Both the position numbers and the translations under genes were made by a program. The notes beneath the pieces were generated by a model that was not told the origin of the DNA, made no database searches, and was given only the letters and a program-made list of their open reading frames with translations. Of a stretch of 64,000 bases of DNA, positions 1-8,726 are shown in pieces. Where the stretch lies: contig CAVTRT010000003.1 in the NCBI GenBank assembly GCA_963737285.1, forward strand, positions 4,030,001 to 4,094,000. Direction: 5' to 3'. The DNA comes from Trebonia sp963737285. Its GTDB lineage: Bacteria; Actinomycetota; Actinomycetes; Streptosporangiales; Streptosporangiaceae. Each line of letters starts with the position of its first letter. Positions within the stretch are counted from its first letter, which is position 1.

Positions 1-3000
1 TTCCAGGTCGCTCCAGGGGTGCTGGTAACGGCCTGGCATGTGCTTGAGCTTGTCGGCGGTGCCGCCGAGGGCACCGGGGTGGGAGTCGACCCGCTGGCCG
101 GCGGGGCGGCGGCCGAAGCGACCGTGGTCCGGCTCGATCAAGACCATGACCTGGCTGTGCTGGCCTGCGACGTGCCCCTGACAGCGTCGGTCGCGGGGCT
201 GGCCGCCACGGGCGTGGTCGAGGCGCGGACGCCGGTGACGGTGACCGGGCACTGCGTGATCGACGACTCTGGCCGAACAGTCCGGTCTCTGACCACGACC
301 GGGCAGTGGGCAGGGCTGGTGGCGTGGGAGGACGCGCCGCCGGCCGGGCGGATGACAGCTGAGGCCCTGATGCCGGGGATGAGCGGTGCGCCGGTCATCC
401 GCGACGGCGACGGCGCGGTCGTGGGGGTCGTCTCGGGCCGGTACAACAGCGCGGACGGCTGGCTGGCCCAGACGGTATGGGTCGCCTGCGCCGAGGACCT
501 GGTGGCCCTGTTGGCCGGGATCGCCGACGTCCCGGTGACAGATGCGCTTCCGCCGGTTCCCGGGGTTCCGGAGGTGCGGTACTCGCTGCCACCAGACGCG
601 GCTGCGTTCACCGGCCGGGACGAAGAACTGGGCCAGGTCACGGCCCTGCTGGAGGGCGCGGCCCTAGCGGGCGGGGTGGTGACGGTCCGGGCGATTGGCG
701 GGATGCCTGGGGTCGGCAAGACCGCCCTGGCCGTCCATGCGGCGCACCTGCTGCGGGACCGGTTTCCCGGCCGGCAACTGTTCATCGACCTGCACGCCCA
801 CACTGCGGGCCGGGAGCCGGTCCGGTCCGTGGACGCGCTGGCCGGGCTGCTGTCGGCAACGGGGGTCGACCCGCGGTTTCTGCCGACCGGCCTGGACGGG
901 CGGGCGGCGATGTGGCGGGACAAGATGACCGGGCAGCGGGCACTGCTGGTACTGGACAACGCCGCCAGTACGAGCCAGGTCGCCCCGCTGCTGCCGGGGG
1001 ACGGGAGCTGCCTGGTACTCGTGACTAGCCGCCGCCACCTGGGCGACCTGCCCGGCGCGGTCACGCCGATACTGCTGGACGTGCTGCCGCCGCAGCAGGC
1101 CCAGGAGATGTTCACCCGGCTGGCGCCCCGCGCCGCGGGCAGCCCGGACCAGGTCACGGAGGTGGTCCGGCTGGCGGGGTTCCTGCCGCTGGCGGTCTCC
1201 CTGCTGGCCCGCCTGTTCGCCCGGCACCCGGCATGGACGCTGGCCGACCTGGCCGCCGAGATCCGGGAGAGTCTGCTGACCCTGACCGCGGAGAACGACA
1301 GCATCGCGGCCGCGTTCGAGGTGTCCTACAGGTACCTGGAACCCGCCAGGCAGCGGCTGTTCTGCCTGCTGGGCCTGCACCCGGGTACCACCTTCGATGC
1401 CTATGCCGCCGCCGCGCTGACGGCGACCAGCGTCGGGGAGGCCGCCGGGCTGCTGGACAGGCTGCACGCGGAGGGACTGCTGACCGAGACCGGCCACCGC
1501 CGGTACGGCATGCACGACCTGCTGCGCCGCTACGCCCGCAACCGCGGCGCGGTCATCCCCGTCCAAGACGCCCGGCAGGCCCTGGAGCGGCTACTGGATT
1601 ACTACCAGCACACCGCCGCCCGCGCCGGAGACCGCCTGGCCCGCCAGACCCGCCCTGGCCCCCCGCCCGCCGCCCCGGCCGGGCTGCCCGCTGCCCCGGA
1701 CCTCGATGACGACAGCCAGGCGCTGGCGTGGGCACGCGCCGACCGCGCCAGCCTGCTCGCCTGCCTCGACTACGCCACCGCCGCCGGCCAGCACACCCGG
1801 GTAATCGCCCTCACCGCCGCCCTCGCCGAACTGTTGCGGCGCGACGGGCCCTGGGCCGGTGCCATCACCCGTCACACAGCCGCTATCCAGGCCGCACAGC
1901 ACATCGGTAACCAGCTCGGCCAGGCCAACGCCCTCACCGACCTCGGGGTCGTGCGGCGACTGACGGCCGACTACCCGGGCGCAGCACACGCACTGCAGCA
2001 AGCCCTGGACATCTACCGCGACCTCGGCGACCGTCGAGGCCAGGCCAACGCCCTCACCGACCTCGGGACCGCGCGACGGCTGACGGATGACTACCCGGGC
2101 GCGGCACAGGCACTGCAGCAGGCCCTGGACATCTACCGCGACATCGGCAGTCACCTCGGCCAGGCCAACGCCCTGACCGATCTCGGGGTCGTGCGACGGC
2201 TGACGGATGACTACCCGGGCGCGGCACACGCACTGCAGCAAGCCCTAGACATCTACCGCGACATCGGCAGTCGGCTCGGCCAGGCCAACGCCCTGACCGA
2301 TCTCGGGGTCGTGCGACGGCTGACGGATGACTACCCGGGCGCAGCACAGGCACTGCAGCAAGCCCTGGACATCTACCGCGACCTCGGCGACCGTCGAGGC
2401 CAGGCCAACGCCCTCAGCGAACTCGGGACCGCGCGGCGGCTGACGGGCGACTACCCGGGCGCGGCGCAGGCACTGCAGCAAGCCCTAGACATCTACCGCG
2501 ACATCGGCAGTCGGCTCGGCCAGGCCAACGCTCTCAGAGGCATCGGGGTCGTGCGACGGCTGACGGGCGACTGCCCGGGCGCGGCGCAGGCACTGCAGCA
2601 AGCCCTAGACATCTACCGCGACATCGGCAGTCGGCTCGGCCAGGCCAACGCCCTCACCGAACTCGGGGTCGTGCGACGGCTGACAGGCGACTACCCGGGC
2701 GCGGCACAGGCACTGCAGCAAGCCCTAGACATCTACCGCGACATCGGCGACCGGAGTGGCGAGGCCGAGGCGCTCAAAGGCAGCGGGGTCGTGCGGCGGC
2801 TGACGGGCGACTACCCGGGCGCGGCACAGGCACTGCAGCAAGCCCTAGACATCTACCGCGACATCGGCGACCGGGGTAGCGAGGCCGATGTGCTCAATGA
2901 GAGAGCAACGTTGCACCGGGTTAACGGTGACCTCGAGCGGTCTGAAGAGTGTCACCAGCAGGCCCTGGAACTGGCCCGCGCCATCGCCAGTTTGTGGGAC

Positions 3001-3174
3001 GAGGCTCACGCGCTGGCCGGCCTGGGCCGGTGCGCCATGGCCAACAGCCATGCCACCGGGGCCACGGTCCTCCTGCAGCAGGCACTGGAGATATTCCAGC
3101 GGATCGGCACAGCCGAGACCCACGACGTGCTCGCCGAACTAGACGCCCTCATCACATCGCCACCTGCGCAGTAA
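1..3174 (+). CDS. STAND protein: trypsin-like protease + NB-ARC NTPase + TPR repeats (5' end outside window)
   Basis: The frame is open from base 1, so the N-terminus is missing; a GTG at 19 is only the first start inside the window. Residues below are numbered from that GTG. Residues 1-170 look like a trypsin-like peptidase: His in TAWHV (7), Asp in DQDHDLAVL (about 44) and Ser in GMSGAPV (122) fit the catalytic triad. Residues 190-500 are an NB-ARC-type ATPase with P-loop GMPGVGKT (about 228-235) and Walker B LLVLDNA (about 310). From residue 634 come eight almost identical 40-residue TPR-like repeats and two diverged ones. The order effector, STAND switch, repeat sensor is that of bacterial signal-activated NTPases, some of which act in phage defence. 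That role is inferred from architecture. No defence partner is visible on the 3' side. Confidence 0.85.
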   Translation, partial: FQVAPGVLVTAWHVLELVGGAAEGTGVGVDPLAGGAAAEATVVRLDQDHDLAVLACDVPLTASVAGLAATGVVEARTPVTVTGHCVIDDSGRTVRSLTTTGQWAGLVAWEDAPPAGRMTAEALMPGMSGAPVIRDGDGAVVGVVSGRYNSADGWLAQTVWVACAEDLVALLAGIADVPVTDALPPVPGVPEVRYSLPPDAAAFTGRDEELGQVTALLEGAALAGGVVTVRAIGGMPGVGKTALAVHAAHLLRDRFPGRQLFIDLHAHTAGREPVRSVDALAGLLSATGVDPRFLPTGLDGRAAMWRDKMTGQRALLVLDNAASTSQVAPLLPGDGSCLVLVTSRRHLGDLPGAVTPILLDVLPPQQAQEMFTRLAPRAAGSPDQVTEVVRLAGFLPLAVSLLARLFARHPAWTLADLAAEIRESLLTLTAENDSIAAAFEVSYRYLEPARQRLFCLLGLHPGTTFDAYAAAALTATSVGEAAGLLDRLHAEGLLTETGHRRYGMHDLLRRYARNRGAVIPVQDARQALERLLDYYQHTAARAGDRLARQTRPGPPPAAPAGLPAAPDLDDDSQALAWARADRASLLACLDYATAAGQHTRVIALTAALAELLRRDGPWAGAITRHTAAIQAAQHIGNQLGQANALTDLGVVRRLTADYPGAAHALQQALDIYRDLGDRRGQANALTDLGTARRLTDDYPGAAQALQQALDIYRDIGSHLGQANALTDLGVVRRLTDDYPGAAHALQQALDIYRDIGSRLGQANALTDLGVVRRLTDDYPGAAQALQQALDIYRDLGDRRGQANALSELGTARRLTGDYPGAAQALQQALDIYRDIGSRLGQANALRGIGVVRRLTGDCPGAAQALQQALDIYRDIGSRLGQANALTELGVVRRLTGDYPGAAQALQQALDIYRDIGDRSGEAEALKGSGVVRRLTGDYPGAAQALQQALDIYRDIGDRGSEADVLNERATLHRVNGDLERSEECHQQALELARAIASLWDEAHALAGLGRCAMANSHATGATVLLQQALEIFQRIGTAETHDVLAELDALITSPPAQ
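1918..2877 (+). repeat. Eight tandem 120-bp coding repeats (40-residue TPR-like units)
   Basis: The repeats run in exact 120-bp register from GQANALTDLG to RDIGDRG. Core residues such as DYPGAA.ALQQALDIYRD are shared by all copies, and differences concentrate at two or three positions per unit (SRL, DRR, SHL, DRS, DRG linkers). Two more units after 2877 are strongly diverged. Nearly identical DNA copies point to recent expansion or gene conversion. Confidence 0.95.
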
Positions 3175-3266
3175 ACAACAAGGCGGTATCTTGCGCGCCT
3201 TCCCGGCCGGAGGCATCGTGTACTAGGGGATTTCCCCGCATCTTGTCCAAGCTGTGAGGAGCTGCC

Positions 3267-3629
3267 GTGAAACTACAATCTCTGCGTTCGAGCCGTCTGG
3301 GTGCTGGCGCCGCCGTGGCGGCGCTAATCGGCGCCGCAGTACTCGTGCCCGCGTCGACGGCCTATGCCTCGGGCTCTGCGGGCATCTCCAACTTCACCTG
3401 CAACAGCTGGGGCACCGGTCAGTTCATCTGTACTATCACGATCAGCGGTGGGACGCCGCCCTACACCTCGATCTGGCAGGCCGGAGCGAACGTGACCGGC
3501 TTCGGTGCCCAGAGCGAGAGCTACACACTGGGGTACTGCGTGGAGGGCCAGTACGCGGAGGTCAGTGTGATCGTGGACGACTACTCGGGCGCGCCCGCGC
3601 AGGCATCCACCGGGTTCACCTGCGAATAA
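3267..3629 (+). CDS. Small secreted cysteine-containing protein, unknown function
   Basis: This is a 120-residue protein starting at GTG, with GAGGAG at 3256-3261 as ribosome binding site. Residues 1-34 form a signal peptide with a basic n-region, a hydrophobic core and a cleavage-like AYA-S site. The mature part of about 86 residues has four cysteines (FTCNSW, QFICTIT, LGYCVE, FTCE) that could form two disulfides, and a GGTPPYTSIW stretch resembling Ig-like or PKD-type secreted domains. I do not recognise the family. It stands alone, about 90 bp after the STAND gene. Confidence 0.7.
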   Translation: MKLQSLRSSRLGAGAAVAALIGAAVLVPASTAYASGSAGISNFTCNSWGTGQFICTITISGGTPPYTSIWQAGANVTGFGAQSESYTLGYCVEGQYAEVSVIVDDYSGAPAQASTGFTCE

Positions 3630-3823
3630 CCTGCCAGGCTGTCGACTCACCTGCCGTCGGCCTGGCGCGGAACGCTCCCGTCAGGCCTGCGGCGAAATGG
3701 CCACCTTAGAGGGGGGCGTGACGGGGGGCGTCCGGGCCTGACGGGATTCCGCCGTTCCGGCCAGATTCGGTACAGCAGTGACCCCTAGCGGATCCTCCCG
3801 TGCGATGATAAATAATAGAATCC

Positions 3824-4357
3824 GTGAACACCACGAGGGAGCCTTCTGAGTCCCGGTTGCCCCGGGCTTCCCGTCCTCAGTTCCTATCGCTGGTCCTGCC
3901 TGTAATCATGATGACAGCGTCGGCTATTTCCGCGGCGAGTCCGGCCTCCGCTGCCGACAGCCTAAGCACCGCTGCCGGCAGGCTAGACGCCACTGCCAGC
4001 ATCCAGCCCTTTTACCAGGCTATTTCGACTCCCACGTCGGGAGCAGGCTTCTTGACCGGCGTAAGCTGCGCGTCTCCCGGAGACTGCAGTGCGATTGGCT
4101 ATGTCTTGCCCGCCGACAATGAAGAGCCTCCCACGTATACCGTCGCCGTCTCCGAGTCCAACGGCGTGTGGGGCCATTCGGCCGACCTCAAGGAGGGAGC
4201 GAGCCTTGACAAGGCAGGAGATAACTCCCTTTCCTCCCTCTCGTGCTGGAGTCCCGGTGACTGCCTTGCTGTCGGAACCGGCTACGCCTTTAATAGTTAC
4301 GGGTCCGGTGATCCCGCCCCCATCTACGCGACGAGCACGAACGGCGCCTGGAGCTGA
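3824..4357 (+). CDS. N-terminal part of secreted SGNH hydrolase, ended by an in-frame TGA
   Basis: GTG start with no clear ribosome binding site. Residues 1-44 are a signal peptide (hydrophobic core around LSLVLPVIMM, cleavage near PASAADS). Then come cysteine-paired repeats, GVSCASPGDCSAIGY and SLSCWSPGDCLAVGT. TGA at 4355-4357 stops the frame. The same frame stays open beyond it and carries a third repeat (VQCTAASECVAVGD), so this is the first part of one gene ending at 6211. The break falls just after NGAWS, inside a conserved-looking repeat. It could be a nonsense mutation, a sequencing error or readthrough. Confidence 0.75.
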   Translation: MNTTREPSESRLPRASRPQFLSLVLPVIMMTASAISAASPASAADSLSTAAGRLDATASIQPFYQAISTPTSGAGFLTGVSCASPGDCSAIGYVLPADNEEPPTYTVAVSESNGVWGHSADLKEGASLDKAGDNSLSSLSCWSPGDCLAVGTGYAFNSYGSGDPAPIYATSTNGAWS

Positions 4358-4471
4358 GTAGAGCCCGTCCCGTACACGGAGACCTCCTACGATCCCACGC
4401 TGACGCTGAATGGCGTTCAATGCACGGCTGCCAGTGAGTGCGTTGCCGTCGGTGATCTCTCGGACGAGTAT

Positions 4472-6211
4472 TTGCCATATTCGGGCACTTTGGCATCCAT
4501 CGCATTCTCGGGCGGTTCATGGGGGCGGATCTCGACGGACTCGCTGCCGGCCCAGGACGAAGGGAGCTTCACCAGTGTAAGCTGCGCGGACTCGAAGTGC
4601 ACGGCTATCGGTGCTTATGGCGATGAAGACGGCCCGGCCAGCTCGTCACGGTCATTTTATGCGCCTGTTACGTCGGCCGGCCTGGGATCTCTGCACCTTT
4701 ACTCAGGCGCGGGCGTCGAATTCGAGTCGATTAGCTGCACTAGCGATGGTACCTGCACGGCCGCAGGCTATAAGTGCGGCACCGACAGTTGCTATTCGGG
4801 TTATTCGACCGAGGTGAAGGGAGTGTTCGGCAGCCTGGTCTCCCTCGGTTCACAATTCGGCGCGGTATCGCTCCCTCCCCTGGTGAGCTGCGCATCGATG
4901 GGCAATTGCACATTCGTGCTCAGCGCGGGTAGCGCCTATGACAACCCGGACTACAGCTTCCTCTTCGAAAGCGGTGGCCGACTAGGGGAGCCTGTTTACT
5001 CGGAGAGCTACGAGCACCCTCTGGCATTTGACGCTATTAGTTGCGCGGATGACGATGGCGACGACTGCTACGTCGCGGGCAATGCCGATACCGGTAATAA
5101 AACAGAGCTAGCCGTTGCCCCGGTAGGACCGATATACACGGCGCTCGGTGATTCATATTCGTCAGGAGAAGGCGCCGGCGAGTACCTCTCTGGCACGAGC
5201 GTGGCCGGCAGCAATGAATGCGATCAGTCGGAGGTGGCGTATTCCGAGCTTATCGCGGATAAATATCCGGACTATGGCCAGGAATTCGACTTCGCCGCGT
5301 GCAGCGGGGCGATCGTCGCGAACATCTGGGGCATCGGGACCACCGCGAAGCCCGGGACCGTCGGTCTGCCGGGAGCGGGCGAGTGGAACCAGCCGCCGCA
5401 ACTGAGCCAGGTGACCCCCACCGACAAGTATATTACTATCTCGGTAGGCGGAAATGACGTCGGGTTTGGCGAGCTTGGGGCCGCCTGCGTGCTGGGCAAC
5501 TGCCAGACTGCGGTCGACCAGATCTTTAACCCGAGGCTTAAGGTCCTCGAAAGCGGGGGGACCGAGGAAATCGATGACGTCAACGGGGTGGTCGAGGACC
5601 CAGCGCCCTGCGAGCAAAGCAAGAGCAAGGTCTGCACCCCGGGCACCTACTCCATACCGTGCCCGAGCAGCAAGGACAACTGCACGCCTGGCGTTCCCAT
5701 TGGCACGGCATACATAGTTCAGGTGCCGAGCCTGACTAAGCTCTACGAGGAGATAGCGGAGCGCGCCCCCCACGCTCAGATACAGGTAGTCCTGTACCCG
5801 CCGATACTGCCCACCTCCATCACGGATACGGAGTGCGCCGTTTACGGTAAGACCGTCTTCCTGCCAAAGGCTAGCGTGAGCGCGCTTTCGGGGATCAGGA
5901 ATGGCCTGAACAACGCCATCATCGCAGCCGTCAAGAACACGCATAATAGCAATATCCACTATGTGAATCCAACTGTGCAGTCATCCCAGTTCAAGGGAAA
6001 GTGGCTCTGCAACACGCCAAGTCCCAATCCCAAGAAGCAGCCCTACGCCACGTCGGTTAACTCGGACTTCAACGGCCTGATCCTCAACTGGAAGGAATTC
6101 TACAGCCAGAAGCTCAAGGATCCCGGCAGCTTCCATCCCAACGCCAAAGGCCAGGCCGACCTGGCCAGCCTCATTGAGCAGGAGTCAGCCTCATTGAGCG
6201 GGAGTCATTAA
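4472..6211 (+). CDS. Secreted SGNH/GDSL hydrolase (C-terminal part of an interrupted gene)
   Basis: The frame is identical to that of the fragment beginning at 3824 (648 bases apart, a multiple of three), and it is open from 4358. The ATG at 4472 has no convincing ribosome binding site. Residues 1-210 continue the C-x(4-8)-C repeats (VSCADSKCTAIG, ISCTSDGTCTAAG, VSCASMGNCTFVL, ISCADDDGDDCYVAG). The rest is an SGNH hydrolase: block I ALGDSYSSGEGAG supplies the nucleophile Ser, block III SVGGNDVGFG supplies the oxyanion residues, and DPGSFHPNAKG near the C-terminus supplies Asp and His. Enzymes of this group are extracellular esterases or lipases. The intact protein would be about 795 residues. 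Confidence 0.85.
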   Translation: MPYSGTLASIAFSGGSWGRISTDSLPAQDEGSFTSVSCADSKCTAIGAYGDEDGPASSSRSFYAPVTSAGLGSLHLYSGAGVEFESISCTSDGTCTAAGYKCGTDSCYSGYSTEVKGVFGSLVSLGSQFGAVSLPPLVSCASMGNCTFVLSAGSAYDNPDYSFLFESGGRLGEPVYSESYEHPLAFDAISCADDDGDDCYVAGNADTGNKTELAVAPVGPIYTALGDSYSSGEGAGEYLSGTSVAGSNECDQSEVAYSELIADKYPDYGQEFDFAACSGAIVANIWGIGTTAKPGTVGLPGAGEWNQPPQLSQVTPTDKYITISVGGNDVGFGELGAACVLGNCQTAVDQIFNPRLKVLESGGTEEIDDVNGVVEDPAPCEQSKSKVCTPGTYSIPCPSSKDNCTPGVPIGTAYIVQVPSLTKLYEEIAERAPHAQIQVVLYPPILPTSITDTECAVYGKTVFLPKASVSALSGIRNGLNNAIIAAVKNTHNSNIHYVNPTVQSSQFKGKWLCNTPSPNPKKQPYATSVNSDFNGLILNWKEFYSQKLKDPGSFHPNAKGQADLASLIEQESASLSGSH

Positions 6212-6235
6212 GGGGCAAGAAGGCCGCGAGCCAGG

Positions 6236-6325
6236 CTACCGGACGTCCAGTCCCGTCACGGCCCGGCCCGTCACGGCCGGCCGGCCGATGATCATGCGCT
6301 GGATCTCGGACGTGCCTCGAACAGT
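6236..6325 (-). pseudogene. 3' remnant of an acyl-CoA dehydrogenase gene
   Basis: On the minus strand a short frame reads RGTSEIQRMIIGRPAVTG and ends with TAG at 6236-6238. GTSEIQRxIIxR is the C-terminal signature of acyl-CoA dehydrogenases. Upstream on that strand (from about 6326) the frame becomes the antisense of the glycosyltransferase gene and has no dehydrogenase similarity. About 30 codons survive, so this looks like the tail left by a deletion or insertion. Confidence 0.65.
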
Positions 6326-6334
6326 GGCCTGGTG

Positions 6335-7126
6335 ATGACGGACCATCTCATCTCCGTGATAACCCCGGTCTTCAACCCGGTGCCGGAGTACCTGACCGCC
6401 GCCTACGAGTCGCTTCGAGACCAGCAGATGTCGCCGGGCTGGCGCTGGGAGTGGATCGTTCAGGAAGATGGCCACACCCGCCAGGCGCAGGACATCCTGC
6501 CTGCCGACGACCGGATAGTCTTCGGCCGCGAGCGGCACGGCGGCGTTGCCATCGCCCGGAACCTGGCGCTTGCCGCTGCGCGGGGCGAGCTGGTCAAGAA
6601 CCTCGACCATGACGACCTGCTGACGCCAGGCGCCCTCGCCCGCGACATCGTCAACCTGAGCAGGTCGCCTGCCTTGCGGTGGGCTACCTCCCGTGCGCTC
6701 GACCTGATGCCGGACGGCTCGGCAGTCGGGCTCCCCGGCGACCCGCAGGGGGGCCGGCTCGATCCTGGCCAGGTCTTCGAGCACTGGAGATCACATGACT
6801 ACCGGCTCCCCGTGCATCCCGCGACGATCTGCATCGAGCGCTCGCTTGCCGTCGTGATCGGCGGATGGATGGCCAGCCCCGGCTCCGATGACACCGGCAT
6901 GCTCATCGCCGCCAGCCTGCTCAGCCCTGGCTACTTCGAGCCCGAAGCTGGCCTGCTCTACCGCAAGTGGCCCGGGCAGGCGGGCGCCAAGCCGGCGCAC
7001 CGTGAACCAAGCGAATGGAAGCTGCGCATGCGGCTGATCGAAGAGCGCGGGGAGAGGATGCTGGAACTTGGCCTGACGCTCGGACAGCCGACCACTAACG
7101 GGAAACCGGGAAACTGGAGGCAGTAA
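6335..7126 (+). CDS. Family 2 glycosyltransferase
   Basis: About 263 residues. The N-terminus LISVITPVFNPVPEYLTAAYE is the GT2 nucleotide-binding start, and NLDHDDLLTPGAL holds the acidic metal/sugar-nucleotide motif (DHDD). No membrane segment is visible, so it is probably cytoplasmic. Start is ATG 6335 (an in-frame GTG lies one codon upstream); there is no strong ribosome binding site. The gene begins where the acyl-CoA dehydrogenase remnant ends, so its 5' region may come from a rearrangement. Acceptor and pathway are unknown; no other glycan genes are nearby. Confidence 0.85.
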   Translation: MTDHLISVITPVFNPVPEYLTAAYESLRDQQMSPGWRWEWIVQEDGHTRQAQDILPADDRIVFGRERHGGVAIARNLALAAARGELVKNLDHDDLLTPGALARDIVNLSRSPALRWATSRALDLMPDGSAVGLPGDPQGGRLDPGQVFEHWRSHDYRLPVHPATICIERSLAVVIGGWMASPGSDDTGMLIAASLLSPGYFEPEAGLLYRKWPGQAGAKPAHREPSEWKLRMRLIEERGERMLELGLTLGQPTTNGKPGNWRQ

Positions 7127-7256
7127 GCCTCGTCGTTGCCGGGGGGATGCCGCCCACACGGCGTCGAGATACTCCGTCACGACCTCGCCTGCGGACTGGT
7201 ACATGACTATAGTTTTCAGAAGCATAGTCATGTGACTTGCCTCACTTGGAGGACGC

Positions 7257-8726
7257 ATGGTCGCGAAGCCTGATCACGTCTTTGACCGGGACCGGGAGTG
7301 GGCGGGACTCACCCGTTTTGCTGGCAACCCCCACCGTGGCGCCCTTCTCGGCGTAGTTAGCGGGCGCCGGCGCCAGGGGAAGAGCTTCCTCCTGGAGGCG
7401 CTCACCTCGGCGACCGGAGGGCTGTACTTCCCGGCACTTGAGGAAACGGAAGCCGTCAGCCTCCGGGCATTCGCAACTGCCCTCGTGCGACAGGGGATCG
7501 CGGTGGGAAGGCCCTTGCGGGACTGGGGCGATGCGATCGGGCTGCTGCTGTCCGCGGTGCGCGACGAGCCACGGGTTGTGGTCATCGACGAGTTCCCGTT
7601 CCTGGTGAAGGCAAGCCCCTCGCTGCCCTCGCTCATCCAGCGTGAGCTCGGTCCTGGCGGATCAGGACGCGACAGCCTGGCGCGCCTGCTGCTGTGTGGC
7701 TCGGCGATGTCGGTGATGGGGCACTTGCTTGCCGGACAGGCACCTCTACGCGGGCGGGCAAGCCTGGAACTGCTTGTCCGGCCCTTCGGCTACCAGGACG
7801 CGGCCAGCTTCTGGGGAGCCGAGGACCCGCGCCTCGCGGTGCTGCTGCACTCCGTTGTCGGCGGCACGCCCGCGTACCGCAGGGAGCTCGCTGCCTTCGA
7901 CGTGCCGGACGGACTGGATGACTTCGACGGGTGGGTCACGCGCACCGTACTGAATCCGCAGTCCCCGCTATTCCGGGAAGCCCGGTACCTGCTGGCGGAA
8001 GAGACGGAGATCCGTGACCCGGCGCTCTACCATTCCGTCCTCGGGGCGATCGCCTCGGGCAACCGCACCAACGGGGGAATCGCCAATTTCATCGGCCGGA
8101 AGTCAGCCGACCTCACGCATCCGCTGAACGTGCTCGAAGACTGCTCCCTCGTCGTCAGGGAACCGGACATGTTCCGGCGGGGCAGGTTCACCTACCGTGT
8201 GGCCGAGCCACTGGTCAACTTCTACGAGGCCATCATGCGTCCTGAATGGTTCCGGCTTGAGGCCGGGCAGGCGGCGGGCGCCTGGCGCGAGCAACGGCCG
8301 GACTTTCTGGGCAGGGTAGTCGGGCCGCACTTTGAGTCGATCTGCCGGACCTTCGCCCAGTCGGCTGGCGATGAACTGTTCGGCGTCCCGGTCGGCGAGG
8401 TTGGTGCGGGGGTCGTGAACGACCCGGAAACGAGGAGCCAGATAGAGGTCGACGTCGTCGTGTTCGCCCCGGCCGCCCCCGGCCAGTCTCGGCGTATAGT
8501 CTCGCTCGGCGAGGTGAAATGGGGAGAAGTCATGGGCCGCAAGCACGTCGACCGGCTGGCGCGTGCCCGTGACCTGCTGTCGGCCAGCTTCGACACCAGC
8601 GACTGCGTGCTCGCATGCTACTCAGCCGCCGGGTTCAGCAAGGAACTGCGGGAAGGGCAACAGGCACGCCAGGCCCTGGTCACGCTAGACGACATCTACA
8701 GCGCCGGCACCCAGGCATCGAGGTAA
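7257..8726 (+). CDS. ATPase of the AAA/DUF234 type with C-terminal nuclease-like domain
   Basis: 489 residues from ATG, with GGAGG just upstream. The P-loop SGRRRQGKS lies at about 35-43 and Walker B VVVIDEFPFL at about 102-111. The middle part has the winged-helix region typical of this family (ADLTHPLNVLEDCSLV). The C-terminus (about 397-430) shows EVDVVVF followed by SLGEVKWGEV, the D...ExK pattern of a PD-(D/E)xK nuclease fold. These ATPases occur widely in archaea and mobile regions; their biological role is poorly known. The gene stands alone, and its end overlaps the convergent pseudogene by about 40 bp. Confidence 0.8.
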   Translation: MVAKPDHVFDRDREWAGLTRFAGNPHRGALLGVVSGRRRQGKSFLLEALTSATGGLYFPALEETEAVSLRAFATALVRQGIAVGRPLRDWGDAIGLLLSAVRDEPRVVVIDEFPFLVKASPSLPSLIQRELGPGGSGRDSLARLLLCGSAMSVMGHLLAGQAPLRGRASLELLVRPFGYQDAASFWGAEDPRLAVLLHSVVGGTPAYRRELAAFDVPDGLDDFDGWVTRTVLNPQSPLFREARYLLAEETEIRDPALYHSVLGAIASGNRTNGGIANFIGRKSADLTHPLNVLEDCSLVVREPDMFRRGRFTYRVAEPLVNFYEAIMRPEWFRLEAGQAAGAWREQRPDFLGRVVGPHFESICRTFAQSAGDELFGVPVGEVGAGVVNDPETRSQIEVDVVVFAPAAPGQSRRIVSLGEVKWGEVMGRKHVDRLARARDLLSASFDTSDCVLACYSAAGFSKELREGQQARQALVTLDDIYSAGTQASR

